Source: Malaciobacter mytili LMG 24559 (GTDB lineage Bacteria > Campylobacterota > Campylobacteria > Campylobacterales > Arcobacteraceae). Taken from it: a stretch of 64,000 nucleotides of DNA. The notes below the pieces were generated by a model that searched no databases, was not told the origin of the DNA, and saw only the letters and a list, made by a program, of their open reading frames with translations. How positions within the stretch are numbered: position 1 is the first letter of the stretch; every line of letters starts with the position of its first letter. Made by a program: the position numbers and the translations under genes. This document shows, piece after piece, positions 53,751 to 62,958 of this stretch. The DNA lies in assembly GCF_003346775.1 (NCBI RefSeq), contig NZ_CP031219.1, positions 1,178,001 to 1,242,000 on the forward strand, written 5' to 3'.

Positions 53751-54470
53751 TTACTCTTCAAAAGCCTTAATTGTCTCTCCCACAAAAGTAATAATAGGAG
53801 TTAAGCTTTTTAACTCTTCAAAAAAATCTTCATCTTTTTTAAAAACTTCTTCTAAAGTAAAAATTAGACATTTTTGATCTTTTGTTGTTCCTTTGCTTAA
53901 ATAAGCAATAGGAGTTGTTTTAGGGAAACCTTTTTTTAAAAGAGAGTTTACTATCTCTTTTGCTTTATGCGCTCCCATCATAATTATAAGATTTTCTCTT
54001 TTATGATAATTTGTTACTATTTCATTAAAAAGTTCTATATCATGCCCTGTAATAGTTCGATATGAATCAGAAAAACTTCTATCAATTGAAGGTATCATAA
54101 AACTTTCAGGAACACTTGTAGTTGAAGAAACTCCTGAGATAATAATAGGTGTAACTCCTATTTTTTTTAAAGCTTTTACCTCTTCATATCCTCTACCAAA
54201 TACAAAAGGTGTTCCACCTTTTAATCTTACAACTATATTTTTCTCTTTTGCATATTTAACTAGCAGGTCATTAATCTCTTCTTGATTTTTTAAATGTTTT
54301 CCTTTTCTTTTTCCAACATTTATCTTTAAGCACTCTTTTTTACAAAATTTTGTAAATTCAGGATTTACTAAAGCATCATATAAAACCACGTCAGCTTCTT
54401 GCAAAACTTTTACTGCTTTTAATGTAAAAAGTTCAATATCTCCTGGACCTGCACCTACTAAATATACCAA
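53751..54470 (-). CDS. cobA: Uroporphyrinogen-III C-methyltransferase
   Basis: 239-residue single-domain SAM methyltransferase making precorrin-2 for sirohaem, haem d1 or cobalamin. MVYLVGAGPGDIELFTLKAVKVLQEADVVLYD is the family N-terminus. VRLKGGTPFVFGRGYEEV differs from the usual GGDPFIFGRG by Thr for Asp, and ISGVSSTTSVPESFMIPSIDR from the usual VPGVSSATAVPAYAGIPLTHR, so it is a diverged member and may belong to a related methyltransferase clade. The ATG at 54470 has AAGGAG upstream. Confidence 0.85.
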   Translation of the reverse strand: MVYLVGAGPGDIELFTLKAVKVLQEADVVLYDALVNPEFTKFCKKECLKINVGKRKGKHLKNQEEINDLLVKYAKEKNIVVRLKGGTPFVFGRGYEEVKALKKIGVTPIIISGVSSTTSVPESFMIPSIDRSFSDSYRTITGHDIELFNEIVTNYHKRENLIIMMGAHKAKEIVNSLLKKGFPKTTPIAYLSKGTTKDQKCLIFTLEEVFKKDEDFFEELKSLTPIITFVGETIKAFEE

Positions 54471-54682
54471 AAAGACTCCTTATAAATTTATATTATAAAA
54501 AAAATTAGCTAGAATAATATTATCTTTTGACTTAAATTTTATGTTAATTTCTTATATTCTTTATTTTAATAATTTCTTTTTCATTAATTAAAGAGTAAAA
54601 TATTATGCTATTTAAGTATCCAATTTTCAAATATTATAGATATTCAATAACATAATTTAATTACTAGGAAGTTTGTGATAAA

Positions 54683-54916
54683 ATGCAAAGCATGGAAATT
54701 ATCAAAGCACTTGATTTAAAAATTGAAAAATTAGTTCACGATTATGATCGTATTAAAATTGAAAATGATGTATTAAGGCAAGAACTTAATGAATTAAAAA
54801 ATAAAAATGATGAATTAGTAAGAAATAATCAAGATATGCTTTTACGAATTGATAGTGCAATTACATTAACTAAAAAAGGTAAAAAGAGTGACTCAGAAAC
54901 TGACTTTTCATATTAA
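54683..54916 (+). CDS. Small coiled-coil protein, ZapB-like
   Basis: 77 residues, mostly one predicted coiled coil with heptad leucines (KALDLKIEKLVHDYDRIKIENDVLRQELNELKNKNDELVRNN). No other domain. It overlaps the next gene, which resembles ZapA, by 29 bases, so a division-ring role like ZapB is reasonable, but the assignment rests on shape and context alone. Confidence 0.6.
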   Translation: MQSMEIIKALDLKIEKLVHDYDRIKIENDVLRQELNELKNKNDELVRNNQDMLLRIDSAITLTKKGKKSDSETDFSY

Positions 54917-55097
54917 TAATATGGCATATACAATTAATGTGGATGAATCTTTAAAAAATGAACTTACTAGATATTTACAAACTGATAAAAATCTAGATAC
55001 AAGGGAACTATTAGCTGCATATATTAGAGTTTCTCAGGAACATTCAAAATTTAAACAAGAGATAGAACAAATCTCAAATAAAATCCCAACTTTATAA
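54888..55097 (+). CDS. ZapA-like cell division protein
   Basis: 69 residues starting at a GTG inside the previous gene. FHINNMAYTINVDESLKNELTRYLQ is like the N-terminal beta-hairpin and helix of ZapA (INGxxYxI...), and DTRELLAAYIRVSQEHSKFKQEIEQ is like its coiled-coil end, though shorter than usual (ZapA is ~100 residues). One of several plausible readings; function inferred from fold resemblance. Confidence 0.5.
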   Translation: MTQKLTFHINNMAYTINVDESLKNELTRYLQTDKNLDTRELLAAYIRVSQEHSKFKQEIEQISNKIPTL

Positions 55098-55499
55098 ATG
55101 AAAAAGGCTTTTTCATTATTTGAAGCAATAATTGTAATTTCTATTTTAGCTTTTGTTTTTGCTTTTATTTTATACAACTACACTTTTTCTTCTAAAAGTT
55201 TAACTCAAGCTAAAATAGAAGTAGCTTTAATAAGAGCTTCATTAAATGAAAAAATCACAAAAAATCTTTTACAAAATAAAGTCTTAACAACTATAGATAA
55301 TGCACAAATAAATAAAGAAAATGAAAAACTATTTAAATATATTTTAAATGAAGCAATACTATCTTCACAAAAAGGTTGGATAAAACTTTCAAATACTAGT
55401 TATTTATTAAATTATGATAATAAAAAAGTTAAATTTGAGTATAAAAACAATCACTTTATTTGTTTAGAAAAAAATAATATATGTAAAGAGTTAGAATGA
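55098..55499 (+). CDS. Type IV pilin-like / pseudopilin-like membrane protein
   Basis: 133 residues. The N-terminus MKKAFSLFEAIIVISILAFVFAFILYNY is a type IV prepilin/pseudopilin signature: a short basic leader, cleavage before Phe (after Ala rather than Gly), glutamate at mature position 5 and a long hydrophobic helix. The rest is small and polar with a terminal disulfide-like CLEKNNIC loop. Directly after the ZapA-like gene and overlapping priA by 4 bases. No other pilus genes nearby. Confidence 0.75.
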   Translation: MKKAFSLFEAIIVISILAFVFAFILYNYTFSSKSLTQAKIEVALIRASLNEKITKNLLQNKVLTTIDNAQINKENEKLFKYILNEAILSSQKGWIKLSNTSYLLNYDNKKVKFEYKNNHFICLEKNNICKELE

Positions 55500-57343
55500 A
55501 TTATTATGAAGTTGCTATACTAAAATCTCCCCTTTCAAATCTTACATATCAAACCAATGAGCTTATTGAGATTGGAACAAAAGTATTTGTAAAACTTGCT
55601 AGAATTAAAAAACTTTGTGAAGCTGTTGTTCTTAAAAAAGTAGAAAAACCAGAGTTTAAATGTGTAGATATACAAACTATTAGTGAAGAGTTTTATTCTT
55701 TACAAATGATAGAAATTGCAACTTTTATTTCTAAATACTATGTTTGTAGTTTAGGAGAAGCTTTAAGTGGTTATATTCCTTTTAATAAAAATATTAAAAA
55801 AGATAATGAATTAATAAATTTTGATTCAAAAATACAATTATCAAATAAACAACAAGAAGCTTTCTTATATTTAAAAGAAAAAAAACAAGCATTACTTTTT
55901 GCAAATACAGGAAGTGGAAAAACTGAAATATATATAAAAACAATAGAAGAGGTTTTAAATAGTAATAAGCAAGCTGTTTTATTAATGCCAGAGATTTCTT
56001 TAACTCCTCAAATGCAAAAAAGATTAGAAAAAGTATTTAATACAAGTGTTGCTATTTGGCACTCAAAAGTTACAAAAAAAAGAAAAGCAGAGATATTAGA
56101 AAAACTTTTAAGTGGTGAAATAAAATTAATTGCTGGTGCTAGGTCTTCTTTATTTTTACCATTTTATGATTTGGGCTTAATTGTTGTAGACGAGGAGCAT
56201 GATGAATCATATAAAAGTGACTCAAAACCAAGACTTCAAGCAAAAGATATAAGTTTATATATTGCTAAAAAATATGATATAAGACTTATTTTAGGAAGTG
56301 CAACTCCTAGTGCTGGCTCTTTTATAAAAGTTCCTTATTATAGATTAAATGAGACTTTTTATAACTCTTCAAAATTAATACAATTTGATGAAAGTGATGT
56401 AAATTTATCCCCTAAAATTTTAAATAGAATAAATAAAAGTTTAGAAAATAATAATCAAGTGATTATCTTTTTACCAACAAGAGCTAATTTTAAATATCAA
56501 ATTTGTACTAGTTGTGGTAAATCTGTAGAGTGTCCATATTGTTCTGTTTCTATGAGTTTGCATAAAAATGATTTAGCTTTAAAATGTCATTATTGTGGAT
56601 ATGCTCAACAAATACCTGAGTTTTGTCCTTCTTGTAATAATGGAATTATTCATAATCTAAGAGTTGGAACTGCACAAATTGAAGAGGAACTAAAAGAACA
56701 TTTCCCAAATAAAGTTATTAAAAGATTTGATAGGGATGAGATAAAAACAGACAATAAATTAAAAACTATTTTAAATGAATTTAATAATAATAAAATAGAT
56801 ATTTTAGTTGGAACACAAATGCTTTCAAAAGGACATGATTATCATAATGTTAAACTTGCAGTTGTTTTAGGAATAGATTCTGTTTTAAATATGAACTCTT
56901 ATAAAGCAAGAGAAAGAGCTTTATCTTTGCTTATTCAAATTTCTGGTAGAAGTGGAAGAAAAGGTGAGGGTGAAGTAATAATACAAACAAAAAATCAAGA
57001 GTTTTTTGAACACTACTTAACAAAAGTTGATTATGAAGAGTTTCTAAAAGAAGAGTTAGAATTTAGACAAGAGTTATATCCTCCTTATGTGAAAATGGCA
57101 AGAGTTATTTTTGCTCATACTAATGGGTTAAAAGTAAAAGAAGAATTGGATAAATATGTAGCTTTTTTAAAACAAAAGCAAGATATTGAAGTTGTAGGTT
57201 TTGGTCAAAGTGCTATTTTTAAAATGGCAAATAAATATAGATATGAGATTCTTTTGCGTTCAAATAATATAAAAGCTTTACTTTTAGCCTTGCATAGTAT
57301 TGATTCAACCATGGCCTTTATTGATATGGATACAAATTATTAA
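55496..57343 (+). CDS. priA: Primosomal protein N' (replication restart helicase PriA)
   Basis: 615 residues. FANTGSGKTEIYIK (Walker A), VVDEEHDESYKSD (DEEH, Walker B), LGSATPS, VGTQMLSKGHDYHNVKL and ISGRSGRKGEG (motif VI) are the helicase motifs. The paired zinc-binding knuckles CTSCGKSVECPYC and CHYCGYAQQIPEFCPSC are diagnostic of PriA. It is somewhat short relative to the ~730-residue E. coli enzyme, as in other Campylobacterota (N-terminal domain reduced). Overlaps the pilin-like gene by 4 bases. Confidence 0.95.
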   Translation: MNYYEVAILKSPLSNLTYQTNELIEIGTKVFVKLARIKKLCEAVVLKKVEKPEFKCVDIQTISEEFYSLQMIEIATFISKYYVCSLGEALSGYIPFNKNIKKDNELINFDSKIQLSNKQQEAFLYLKEKKQALLFANTGSGKTEIYIKTIEEVLNSNKQAVLLMPEISLTPQMQKRLEKVFNTSVAIWHSKVTKKRKAEILEKLLSGEIKLIAGARSSLFLPFYDLGLIVVDEEHDESYKSDSKPRLQAKDISLYIAKKYDIRLILGSATPSAGSFIKVPYYRLNETFYNSSKLIQFDESDVNLSPKILNRINKSLENNNQVIIFLPTRANFKYQICTSCGKSVECPYCSVSMSLHKNDLALKCHYCGYAQQIPEFCPSCNNGIIHNLRVGTAQIEEELKEHFPNKVIKRFDRDEIKTDNKLKTILNEFNNNKIDILVGTQMLSKGHDYHNVKLAVVLGIDSVLNMNSYKARERALSLLIQISGRSGRKGEGEVIIQTKNQEFFEHYLTKVDYEEFLKEELEFRQELYPPYVKMARVIFAHTNGLKVKEELDKYVAFLKQKQDIEVVGFGQSAIFKMANKYRYEILLRSNNIKALLLALHSIDSTMAFIDMDTNY

Positions 57344-57388
57344 TTAAACCAAATTATTGTATAATCCACAAAATTTCAAGGAGAATAA

Positions 57389-58576
57389 ATGGCTTACACT
57401 AAAGAAGATTTTAAACAATTAGTAACAGATATTCAATCTCAAGCATGGTATAAAAATCCTATTGGATTTGGTATTGCAAGAGTTGATAGAGGACAATTAA
57501 ACAGTGATAAGATTTTACAAGCAACTTATCCAGTAGTAAACTGGGAAGAAAATTTTGGAAGTGCAGCAATTTTTTTAAATGCTTTAAAAGAAAGTGGTGT
57601 AGAAGTTGATACTTCAAAATCAGAATTAGTTTGTGATATTAGTGATAAATTTTTAGAAAAATGTATAGAGTCTTTTAGACCATATATTCCTGAAGCAAAA
57701 GGAAATGAGCATAAAAATGTTCAAGTTATTTCAACTTTAGCTTCTTTACCAATTGATAGTGGATTAACTGCAAATAATTTTAAAGTTGTATTTATTTTTG
57801 AAAATGCAGAACCACAAAGTGCTGAAAGTGTATATTTAAAACTTTATGCTTTATCTTTAGGAAAAGCAAAATTAAGAAGTCTTAATTTAAATGGTGCATT
57901 TGGTAAATTACAAAATTGTGCTTGGGTTGGAAATCAACCTATTGAATTAGATTGGTTAAGAGAAAATGAAATTGTATTAAAAATCTCAGGAAAATATCCA
58001 ACTATTGATATGGTAGATAAATTCCCAAGATTCTTAGGACATGTAATCCCTGCTGATAATACAAGAATCCTAGAGACTTCAAAAGTAAGATTTGGAGCAC
58101 AATTAGCTGCTGGTACAACAGTAATGCCAGGTGCAGCATATATTAACTTTAATGCTGGAACAGAAGGTGCAGTAATGGTTGAGGGAAGAATTTCTTCTAG
58201 TGCTGTTGTTGGTGCTGGTTCTGATGTTGGAGGAGGAGCTTCTATTCTTGGTGTACTTTCTGGAACAGATGGTATTCCTGTTACTATTGGAGAAAATACT
58301 CTTCTTGGAGCAAACTCTTGTACAGGAACAGCTATTGGTGATGGTTGTATTATTGATGCTGGAGTTACAATTTTACCAGGTACAAAAATCTCACTTTCTG
58401 ATAAAGCTGTTGAGCAATTAAAAGAAATTAATCCAAATAAACAGATTAAAAATATTATGAAAGGAAGTGACTTCTTAGGTGTAAATGGAGTTCACTTTAG
58501 AGTAAATTCTCAAACTGGACAAACAGTTGCTATGAGAAGTACAAGAGAAGTTAAATTAAACGCAGATTTACACTAA
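57389..58576 (+). CDS. dapD: 2,3,4,5-tetrahydropyridine-2,6-dicarboxylate N-succinyltransferase
   Basis: 395 residues of the larger (Campylobacterota/actinobacterial) DapD type in lysine and diaminopimelate synthesis. The central part is a left-handed beta-helix of hexapeptide repeats (from about residue 220: VRFGAQLAAGTTVMPGAAYINFNAGTEGAVMVEGRISSSAVVGAGSDVGGGASILGVL). ATG has AAGGAG upstream. Ends at a strong terminator. Confidence 0.93.
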   Translation: MAYTKEDFKQLVTDIQSQAWYKNPIGFGIARVDRGQLNSDKILQATYPVVNWEENFGSAAIFLNALKESGVEVDTSKSELVCDISDKFLEKCIESFRPYIPEAKGNEHKNVQVISTLASLPIDSGLTANNFKVVFIFENAEPQSAESVYLKLYALSLGKAKLRSLNLNGAFGKLQNCAWVGNQPIELDWLRENEIVLKISGKYPTIDMVDKFPRFLGHVIPADNTRILETSKVRFGAQLAAGTTVMPGAAYINFNAGTEGAVMVEGRISSSAVVGAGSDVGGGASILGVLSGTDGIPVTIGENTLLGANSCTGTAIGDGCIIDAGVTILPGTKISLSDKAVEQLKEINPNKQIKNIMKGSDFLGVNGVHFRVNSQTGQTVAMRSTREVKLNADLH

Positions 58577-58591
58577 TTTTGTAATATATAT

Positions 58592-58625
58592 AAAGGCAAA
58601 GAGAAATATCTCTTTGCCTTTTTTT
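58592..58625 (+). terminator. Rho-independent terminator of dapD
   Basis: 13-bp perfect stem AAAGGCAAAGAGA / TCTCTTTGCCTTT with loop AATA and a run of T's at 58619-58625. Confidence 0.9.
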
Positions 58626-58635
58626 AGGAGTATCT

Positions 58636-58770
58636 TTGAAAAAAATGGATTTTTTATTCTGGACAGCCTTAATCCTTATCGCACTTTTTTATATTTTTAA
58701 AGGCAACGATATGCATAAACAAATAGATGCAAAAAGAGCTCAAAATATGCAGCAAAACTCTAATAAATAA
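58636..58770 (+). CDS. Small single-pass membrane protein (44 residues)
   Basis: A 44-residue product begins at TTG 58636 (ATG 58645 is the alternative) with TTAGGAG about 5 bases upstream. MKKMDFLFWTALILIALFYIF is one membrane helix, followed by a short charged cytoplasmic tail (KGNDMHKQIDAKRAQNMQQNSNK). The stop codon is two bases from that of the convergent DUF234 gene. Short proteins of this shape are common and unassigned; coding is supported by the ribosome-binding site, hydrophobic segment and tight convergent layout. Confidence 0.6.
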   Translation: MKKMDFLFWTALILIALFYIFKGNDMHKQIDAKRAQNMQQNSNK

Positions 58771-58771
58771 G

Positions 58772-59581
58772 CTATTTTATTAGAGCTTTTAAACTTTTTT
58801 CAGTAAATAATCTAAGATTTTCATTTTTTAGCATTTTTAATTCATTTACAAAACCACTTTTTGAAAATAAAATAAAAATTTGTGCATCTAATTTTATATC
58901 TTTACAATCTTCTATAAGTTTATTTAAATCTTTTTTCTTTAATTTACTATTTGTATATTTGCAATTTGCTGCAATAATTTTATTATTTGAAGTTTTTGCA
59001 ACTAAATTAATAGTTATATTTTCATCCCAATATTTTCCAATATTTTTTAGTTTATCTTCTTTATAAACTTCATCTAAAAATTCTAAACATAACTCTTCAA
59101 AAATAAACTCTTCGAAGCCATCTTTTCTATTTTCATATCTTTTATAAAACTCTTTATAATCTTTACTTTTAATTCCTTTATATATTGGAGAGACAAAGGC
59201 AAACCAAAATCTCAAAAATGGTGTAGTAAATAAAAGTTTTTTAGCTATTTTTTTATCATTTCTTCTATCTAATAAAAATTGTGAAGAAGACTCTATTTCT
59301 ATAATATCTCTATCAAGTAAATTTTCTACACATTTCATCCCCTCTTCAAAGCTTATATGAGCTCTTTTAAAAGAAGAGTTAGTTCTTCTATCTCCAAGTG
59401 CAATAGCAGATAATAAAGCGTGATCTACACTATATCCACCTGTTAGGGTATGAATTTCTCTTTTTAACTCTTCATACTTTTTTAATATATGCGTCTCAAT
59501 TAATTCTAAAAGTGGTTTAGAAGTATCAATTTTTATATCTAATCCACCAAAAATAGTAAAATATTTAACTGCAATATTCAT
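58772..59581 (-). CDS. DUF234-domain protein without ATPase domain
   Basis: 269 residues. TTPFLRFWFAFVSPIYKGI and the C-terminal restriction-endonuclease-like fold (NLVAKTSNNKIIAANCKYTNSKLKKKDLNKLIEDCK) resemble the DUF234 half of archaeal-type AAA ATPases; the ATPase half is absent. Upstream of the ATG at 59581 the frame stays open for ~29 codons (to a TAA near 59672) with no ATG, GTG or TTG, and the text there (KIIQLNLSTKDQFKLFCKNNNIEDM) looks protein-like, so the true start may be a non-standard codon or the gene may be 5'-decayed. Function unknown. Confidence 0.6.
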   Translation of the reverse strand: MNIAVKYFTIFGGLDIKIDTSKPLLELIETHILKKYEELKREIHTLTGGYSVDHALLSAIALGDRRTNSSFKRAHISFEEGMKCVENLLDRDIIEIESSSQFLLDRRNDKKIAKKLLFTTPFLRFWFAFVSPIYKGIKSKDYKEFYKRYENRKDGFEEFIFEELCLEFLDEVYKEDKLKNIGKYWDENITINLVAKTSNNKIIAANCKYTNSKLKKKDLNKLIEDCKDIKLDAQIFILFSKSGFVNELKMLKNENLRLFTEKSLKALIK

Positions 59582-59860
59582 ATCTTCAATATTGTTATTT
59601 TTGCAAAATAATTTAAATTGGTCTTTTGTTGATAAATTTAATTGTATGATTTTAAATCCTTGTTTTTTTTTAGATTATAACATATTTGTTACTACTTTAT
59701 TTAATGTTTAAGAGATTTAAGGTACATTCTTTTATAAAATTTAAAAAAGATTTTATATAAAATTACAATTCTCTTAAAAATTATATATCTTTATAGAGTA
59801 AATAAAACTACATACAAATAAAAATAGATAAAATTATAAAATATTAATATAAGGCAAATA

Positions 59861-60217
59861 ATGGAAAATAATTATAATATTGGTGGACAAATTTGGGTTC
59901 AAAAAAATGGTGGAAATTTTATGGGACCTGGAAGAATTAATTTACTTGAAAAATTAATTGAAAATCCAAGACTTACTTTAGCTTGTAAAGAAGCAAATAT
60001 GGACTATGAAGTGGCTTTAAAAAACTTAGAATCCATAAATAAAATTGCCCAAGAGCCTTTAACAACTATAAGTGATAATGAAACTTATGAAGTTACGCAG
60101 TTTGGCAAAAAAATTATAAAAATCTATAAAAAATTAAAAGAAGAGCATGATATACAACTGCAAGAATTAAATAAAAGATTTTTAGATGAAATAGAAGAGT
60201 ATTTAGATTCTAAATAG
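59861..60217 (+). CDS. ModE-type DNA-binding protein lacking the molybdate domain
   Basis: 118 residues. The N-terminal half (GPGRINLLEKLIENPRLTLACKEANMDYEVALKNLESIN) matches the winged-helix domain of ModE-like regulators, and the C-terminal half is a helical tail. No TOBE/Mop domain for molybdate is present, so it may regulate without that ligand or need another signal. Its 3' end overlaps the end of the convergent envC gene by 15 bases. Start ATG 59861 with AAGG upstream. Confidence 0.7.
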   Translation: MENNYNIGGQIWVQKNGGNFMGPGRINLLEKLIENPRLTLACKEANMDYEVALKNLESINKIAQEPLTTISDNETYEVTQFGKKIIKIYKKLKEEHDIQLQELNKRFLDEIEEYLDSK

Positions 60218-61498
60218 ATCTTCTGGGTCTATATGAAAAGAGTCTTTTGTTGCTTGGAAATTTAAAGTATCATTTACCCTTCCTATTACATAACCTTTTT
60301 TTATCCATTTTCCTACTCTTAAAGTGGGAGCAATCTCATCTAAGTGTGAATAAATAGTATGTAAGCCATTTTTGTGCTGAACTATAACAACATTTTCTAA
60401 CATCCCTGCATTTTTTTTAGCATAAACAATTTTTCCATTAAAAATAGAATAAACTTTTGCTTTTGTCATTTTTGTTTTTAAAACAATTGATTCATTAAAA
60501 AGTTGGATTTTATATACAGGGTCATAATACTTTCCAAATTTTTTTAAAACTTCAAAATCTTTTAAAGGTGAAATAGTTTTTCTTCCTCTATATTTTGAGA
60601 TTTTAACCCCTTTTGTAGAAGAACCTAACATTCTCACATCTAAATCAATATTTTGAGCATATTTCTCTTGCATTTCAGCTTTAGTTTTAGAAGTTTTATT
60701 TGCTTGTTCTTTTTCTCTTTGCTTTTTAAGTGCTAAAAGTCTTCTTTGTTCTTTTTGTCTAGCAATTCTTTCTTTTTCTAACTCTTTATCTTTTAAGATA
60801 TTTAGATCTTCAAGTAGTGAAGCTAAATTTTGTTGTTGTTGTATTACTTTTTTTAGTTCATTTTGATAAATTTCATGTTTTACTTCTAAAGATTTTAAAG
60901 ATTTGGCATGATTAGATATTAGAGTATTTAACTCCTTTTTTTTTGCCATTCTTTCTTCTATATATTCACTAATTTTATCTATTTGTTTTTCATTTTCTTT
61001 TTTATTTTGAGTAATAGTTTCATAATTATTATTTAATTTTAAGATTTGATCTTTTGAGTGTTGTGATAATAAAGTATAAATTTCATTGTCTATTAGTTCT
61101 TCTTCTGAGTGTTCTTGTGCTAATTTTATAGCAATAGATGAGATAAAATTTTCTATTATTGTATCTACTATTTGTTCTTCACTACTCTTTTTTTCAGCAA
61201 TTAAATTTTCAGATTTTTTTTGAAGATTATCTAAATCTTTTTTTGAATTATCAAGTAATTCTTGGTGTTTTTTAATATCTTCATTAACATTTACAATTTG
61301 TGTTTCTAATTTAGTAAGTTCACTATTTTGAGTCTCTATTTGTTTTACCAATATTTTTATTTTAAGACTTGTTCTCATCTTTTTTGAGTTATTTTTATCA
61401 AGAATATTTTTATTTGCTTCAATTTTTTTTTCAATATTTTTACTTGAAGCAAATGATAAATTAACAATAATAAAAAGAGAAACTATAATTTTAATCAT
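60203..61498 (-). CDS. envC: EnvC-like murein hydrolase activator (degenerate LytM/M23)
   Basis: 431 residues: signal peptide (MIKIIVSLFIIVNLSFA), a long coiled coil (~20-275, rich in Lys/Glu/Gln), then a C-terminal LytM-like domain (ALGKIVYAKKNAGMLENVVIVQHKNGLHTIYSHLDEI-type). The first zinc ligands (H-x3-D) and the final H-x-H are missing or incomplete, which is the known state in EnvC, an activator of cell-wall amidases rather than an enzyme. Encoded right after ftsX, its membrane partner in FtsEX-EnvC. The pattern supports a division-related role. Confidence 0.85.
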   Translation of the reverse strand: MIKIIVSLFIIVNLSFASSKNIEKKIEANKNILDKNNSKKMRTSLKIKILVKQIETQNSELTKLETQIVNVNEDIKKHQELLDNSKKDLDNLQKKSENLIAEKKSSEEQIVDTIIENFISSIAIKLAQEHSEEELIDNEIYTLLSQHSKDQILKLNNNYETITQNKKENEKQIDKISEYIEERMAKKKELNTLISNHAKSLKSLEVKHEIYQNELKKVIQQQQNLASLLEDLNILKDKELEKERIARQKEQRRLLALKKQREKEQANKTSKTKAEMQEKYAQNIDLDVRMLGSSTKGVKISKYRGRKTISPLKDFEVLKKFGKYYDPVYKIQLFNESIVLKTKMTKAKVYSIFNGKIVYAKKNAGMLENVVIVQHKNGLHTIYSHLDEIAPTLRVGKWIKKGYVIGRVNDTLNFQATKDSFHIDPEDLFRI

Positions 61499-62309
61499 TT
61501 TTAATTTTATACTTTACTAATACACCAAAGATTGTTAATATTGAAATACCAAAAGACAAAGAAAAAAGTTTTAATAACTCTTTGTTTAAAGATAAATCAA
61601 CATTTACAATACCATTTAATTCTTGTGGAAAAACAAGAGTTAAATTATTTACCAAGAATATAAATACTCCTGCAACTATTAAAAAAGCTAAAAATGAACT
61701 AAAAATAGCATATTTTATAATAGTAGAAGAACTATATAAAATAGAGGCACCATGTAGTTGTAAAATAGCTATTTTTTCTTGATGTTCATAAAACCATATT
61801 TGAATTTGTTTTGCTAAAATTAAAATAGAAAAGATAAGTATAACCACAAATAAAATTAAACTTATTTCATTAATTAAAAGTAATAATAAATATACTTGGT
61901 TATGATTTTTTGAAAAAATCTCAACTTTTCTAATATTTTTATTTTTATAAAGTTCATCTTTTATTTTATTTAATTCAGTAGTTGTTGGAAACTCTTCAAG
62001 ATGAATTTTATAAAAATTTGGAAGTTTTTGTTTTAATAAAGTAATAGAAGTATCAGAAAGATTTGATTTTATATCATCAATAATCTTTTCCCTTTGTAAA
62101 GTTACTATTTTACTTACTTTTATATTTGCTAATTCATTTATCTGCTCTTTTATTAAAGGCGTATTTGTAATAACTACAATTGAGTAATCATTTGAGATTT
62201 TCTTTTTATATTCTTTTACTATATTTTGTGTAAATAAATATAAAGTAAAAGTTATTAACATAGCACAAAGTGGTATTACAAAAGCAAATATATTTTTAAG
62301 AAACTTCAT
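61491..62309 (-). CDS. ftsX: FtsX-like cell division membrane protein
   Basis: 272 residues with four membrane helices: one at ~8-28, then an extracytoplasmic domain, then helices at ~150-170, ~198-220 and ~250-268. This is the FtsX topology (N-in helix, periplasmic loop, three C-terminal helices). Overlaps ftsE by 14 bases and envC by 8. Couples cytoplasmic ATPase FtsE to periplasmic EnvC. The sequence is highly diverged, so the assignment leans on topology and gene order. Confidence 0.8.
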   Translation of the reverse strand: MKFLKNIFAFVIPLCAMLITFTLYLFTQNIVKEYKKKISNDYSIVVITNTPLIKEQINELANIKVSKIVTLQREKIIDDIKSNLSDTSITLLKQKLPNFYKIHLEEFPTTTELNKIKDELYKNKNIRKVEIFSKNHNQVYLLLLLINEISLILFVVILIFSILILAKQIQIWFYEHQEKIAILQLHGASILYSSSTIIKYAIFSSFLAFLIVAGVFIFLVNNLTLVFPQELNGIVNVDLSLNKELLKLFSLSFGISILTIFGVLVKYKIKND

Positions 62310-62958
62310 ATATTATCCCATCTTCAATTGATAACTGTCTAAACCTAATGCCAAAATTTTTAGGAACTCTATGTGTAACAACTACAACTGTAATCCCTAG
62401 TTGTTCATTGGCACCTTTTAGTAAATTCCATACCACTTCAGCAGAATAATCATCTAAATTTCCTGTTGGTTCATCAGCAATAATTAGTTTTGGATTATGG
62501 GCAAGTGCACGAGCAACGGCAACTCTTTGTTGCTCTCCACCACTTAATTCATTTGGATAATATCCAGCTCTATGTGCTAACTTAACATGAGCTAAAAGTT
62601 TATTTGCTTGATCTTTTGATATGTCATGTGAATAGCCATTTATTTTTAGAGGAATCATAATATTTTCCTCTATTGTCCATTCATTTATAAGTTTATAATC
62701 TTGAAAAATAATACCAATATCTCTTCTTAACTTTCTTAAGCTTTTAGAAGAAATACTATTCATCTCTTGGCCATCTATATTTAAACTTCCATGTTTAAGT
62801 CCAATATCTCCATAAAAAGACTTTAGTAGGGTAGATTTACCACTACCACTTGTCCCTCCAATAAAAATAAATTCTTTACTATTTATTGAAAAGTTACCTT
62901 TTTTTATAATAAATTTATTTTCATCATATGCCAAGTAGATATTTTTTGCTTGTATCAT
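62296..62958 (-). CDS. ftsE: FtsE-like ABC ATPase
   Basis: 220 residues. [15 protein letters not shown] (Walker A), [18 protein letters not shown] (signature), [13 protein letters not shown] (Walker B) and VTHRV (switch His) are complete. Starts within the trmB stop codon (TAATG). The FtsE-FtsX-EnvC order is typical for Campylobacterota. Confidence 0.9.
   Translation of the reverse strand: MIQAKNIYLAYDENKFIIKKGNFSINSKEFIFIGGTSGSGKSTLLKSFYGDIGLKHGSLNIDGQEMNSISSKSLRKLRRDIGIIFQDYKLINEWTIEENIMIPLKINGYSHDISKDQANKLLAHVKLAHRAGYYPNELSGGEQQRVAVARALAHNPKLIIADEPTGNLDDYSAEVVWNLLKGANEQLGITVVVVTHRVPKNFGIRFRQLSIEDGIIYEVS

Noticed and set aside
58179-58421. 80-codon plus-strand frame inside dapD
   Set aside because: Leu/Val/Glu-rich shadow of the hexapeptide repeats in dapD.
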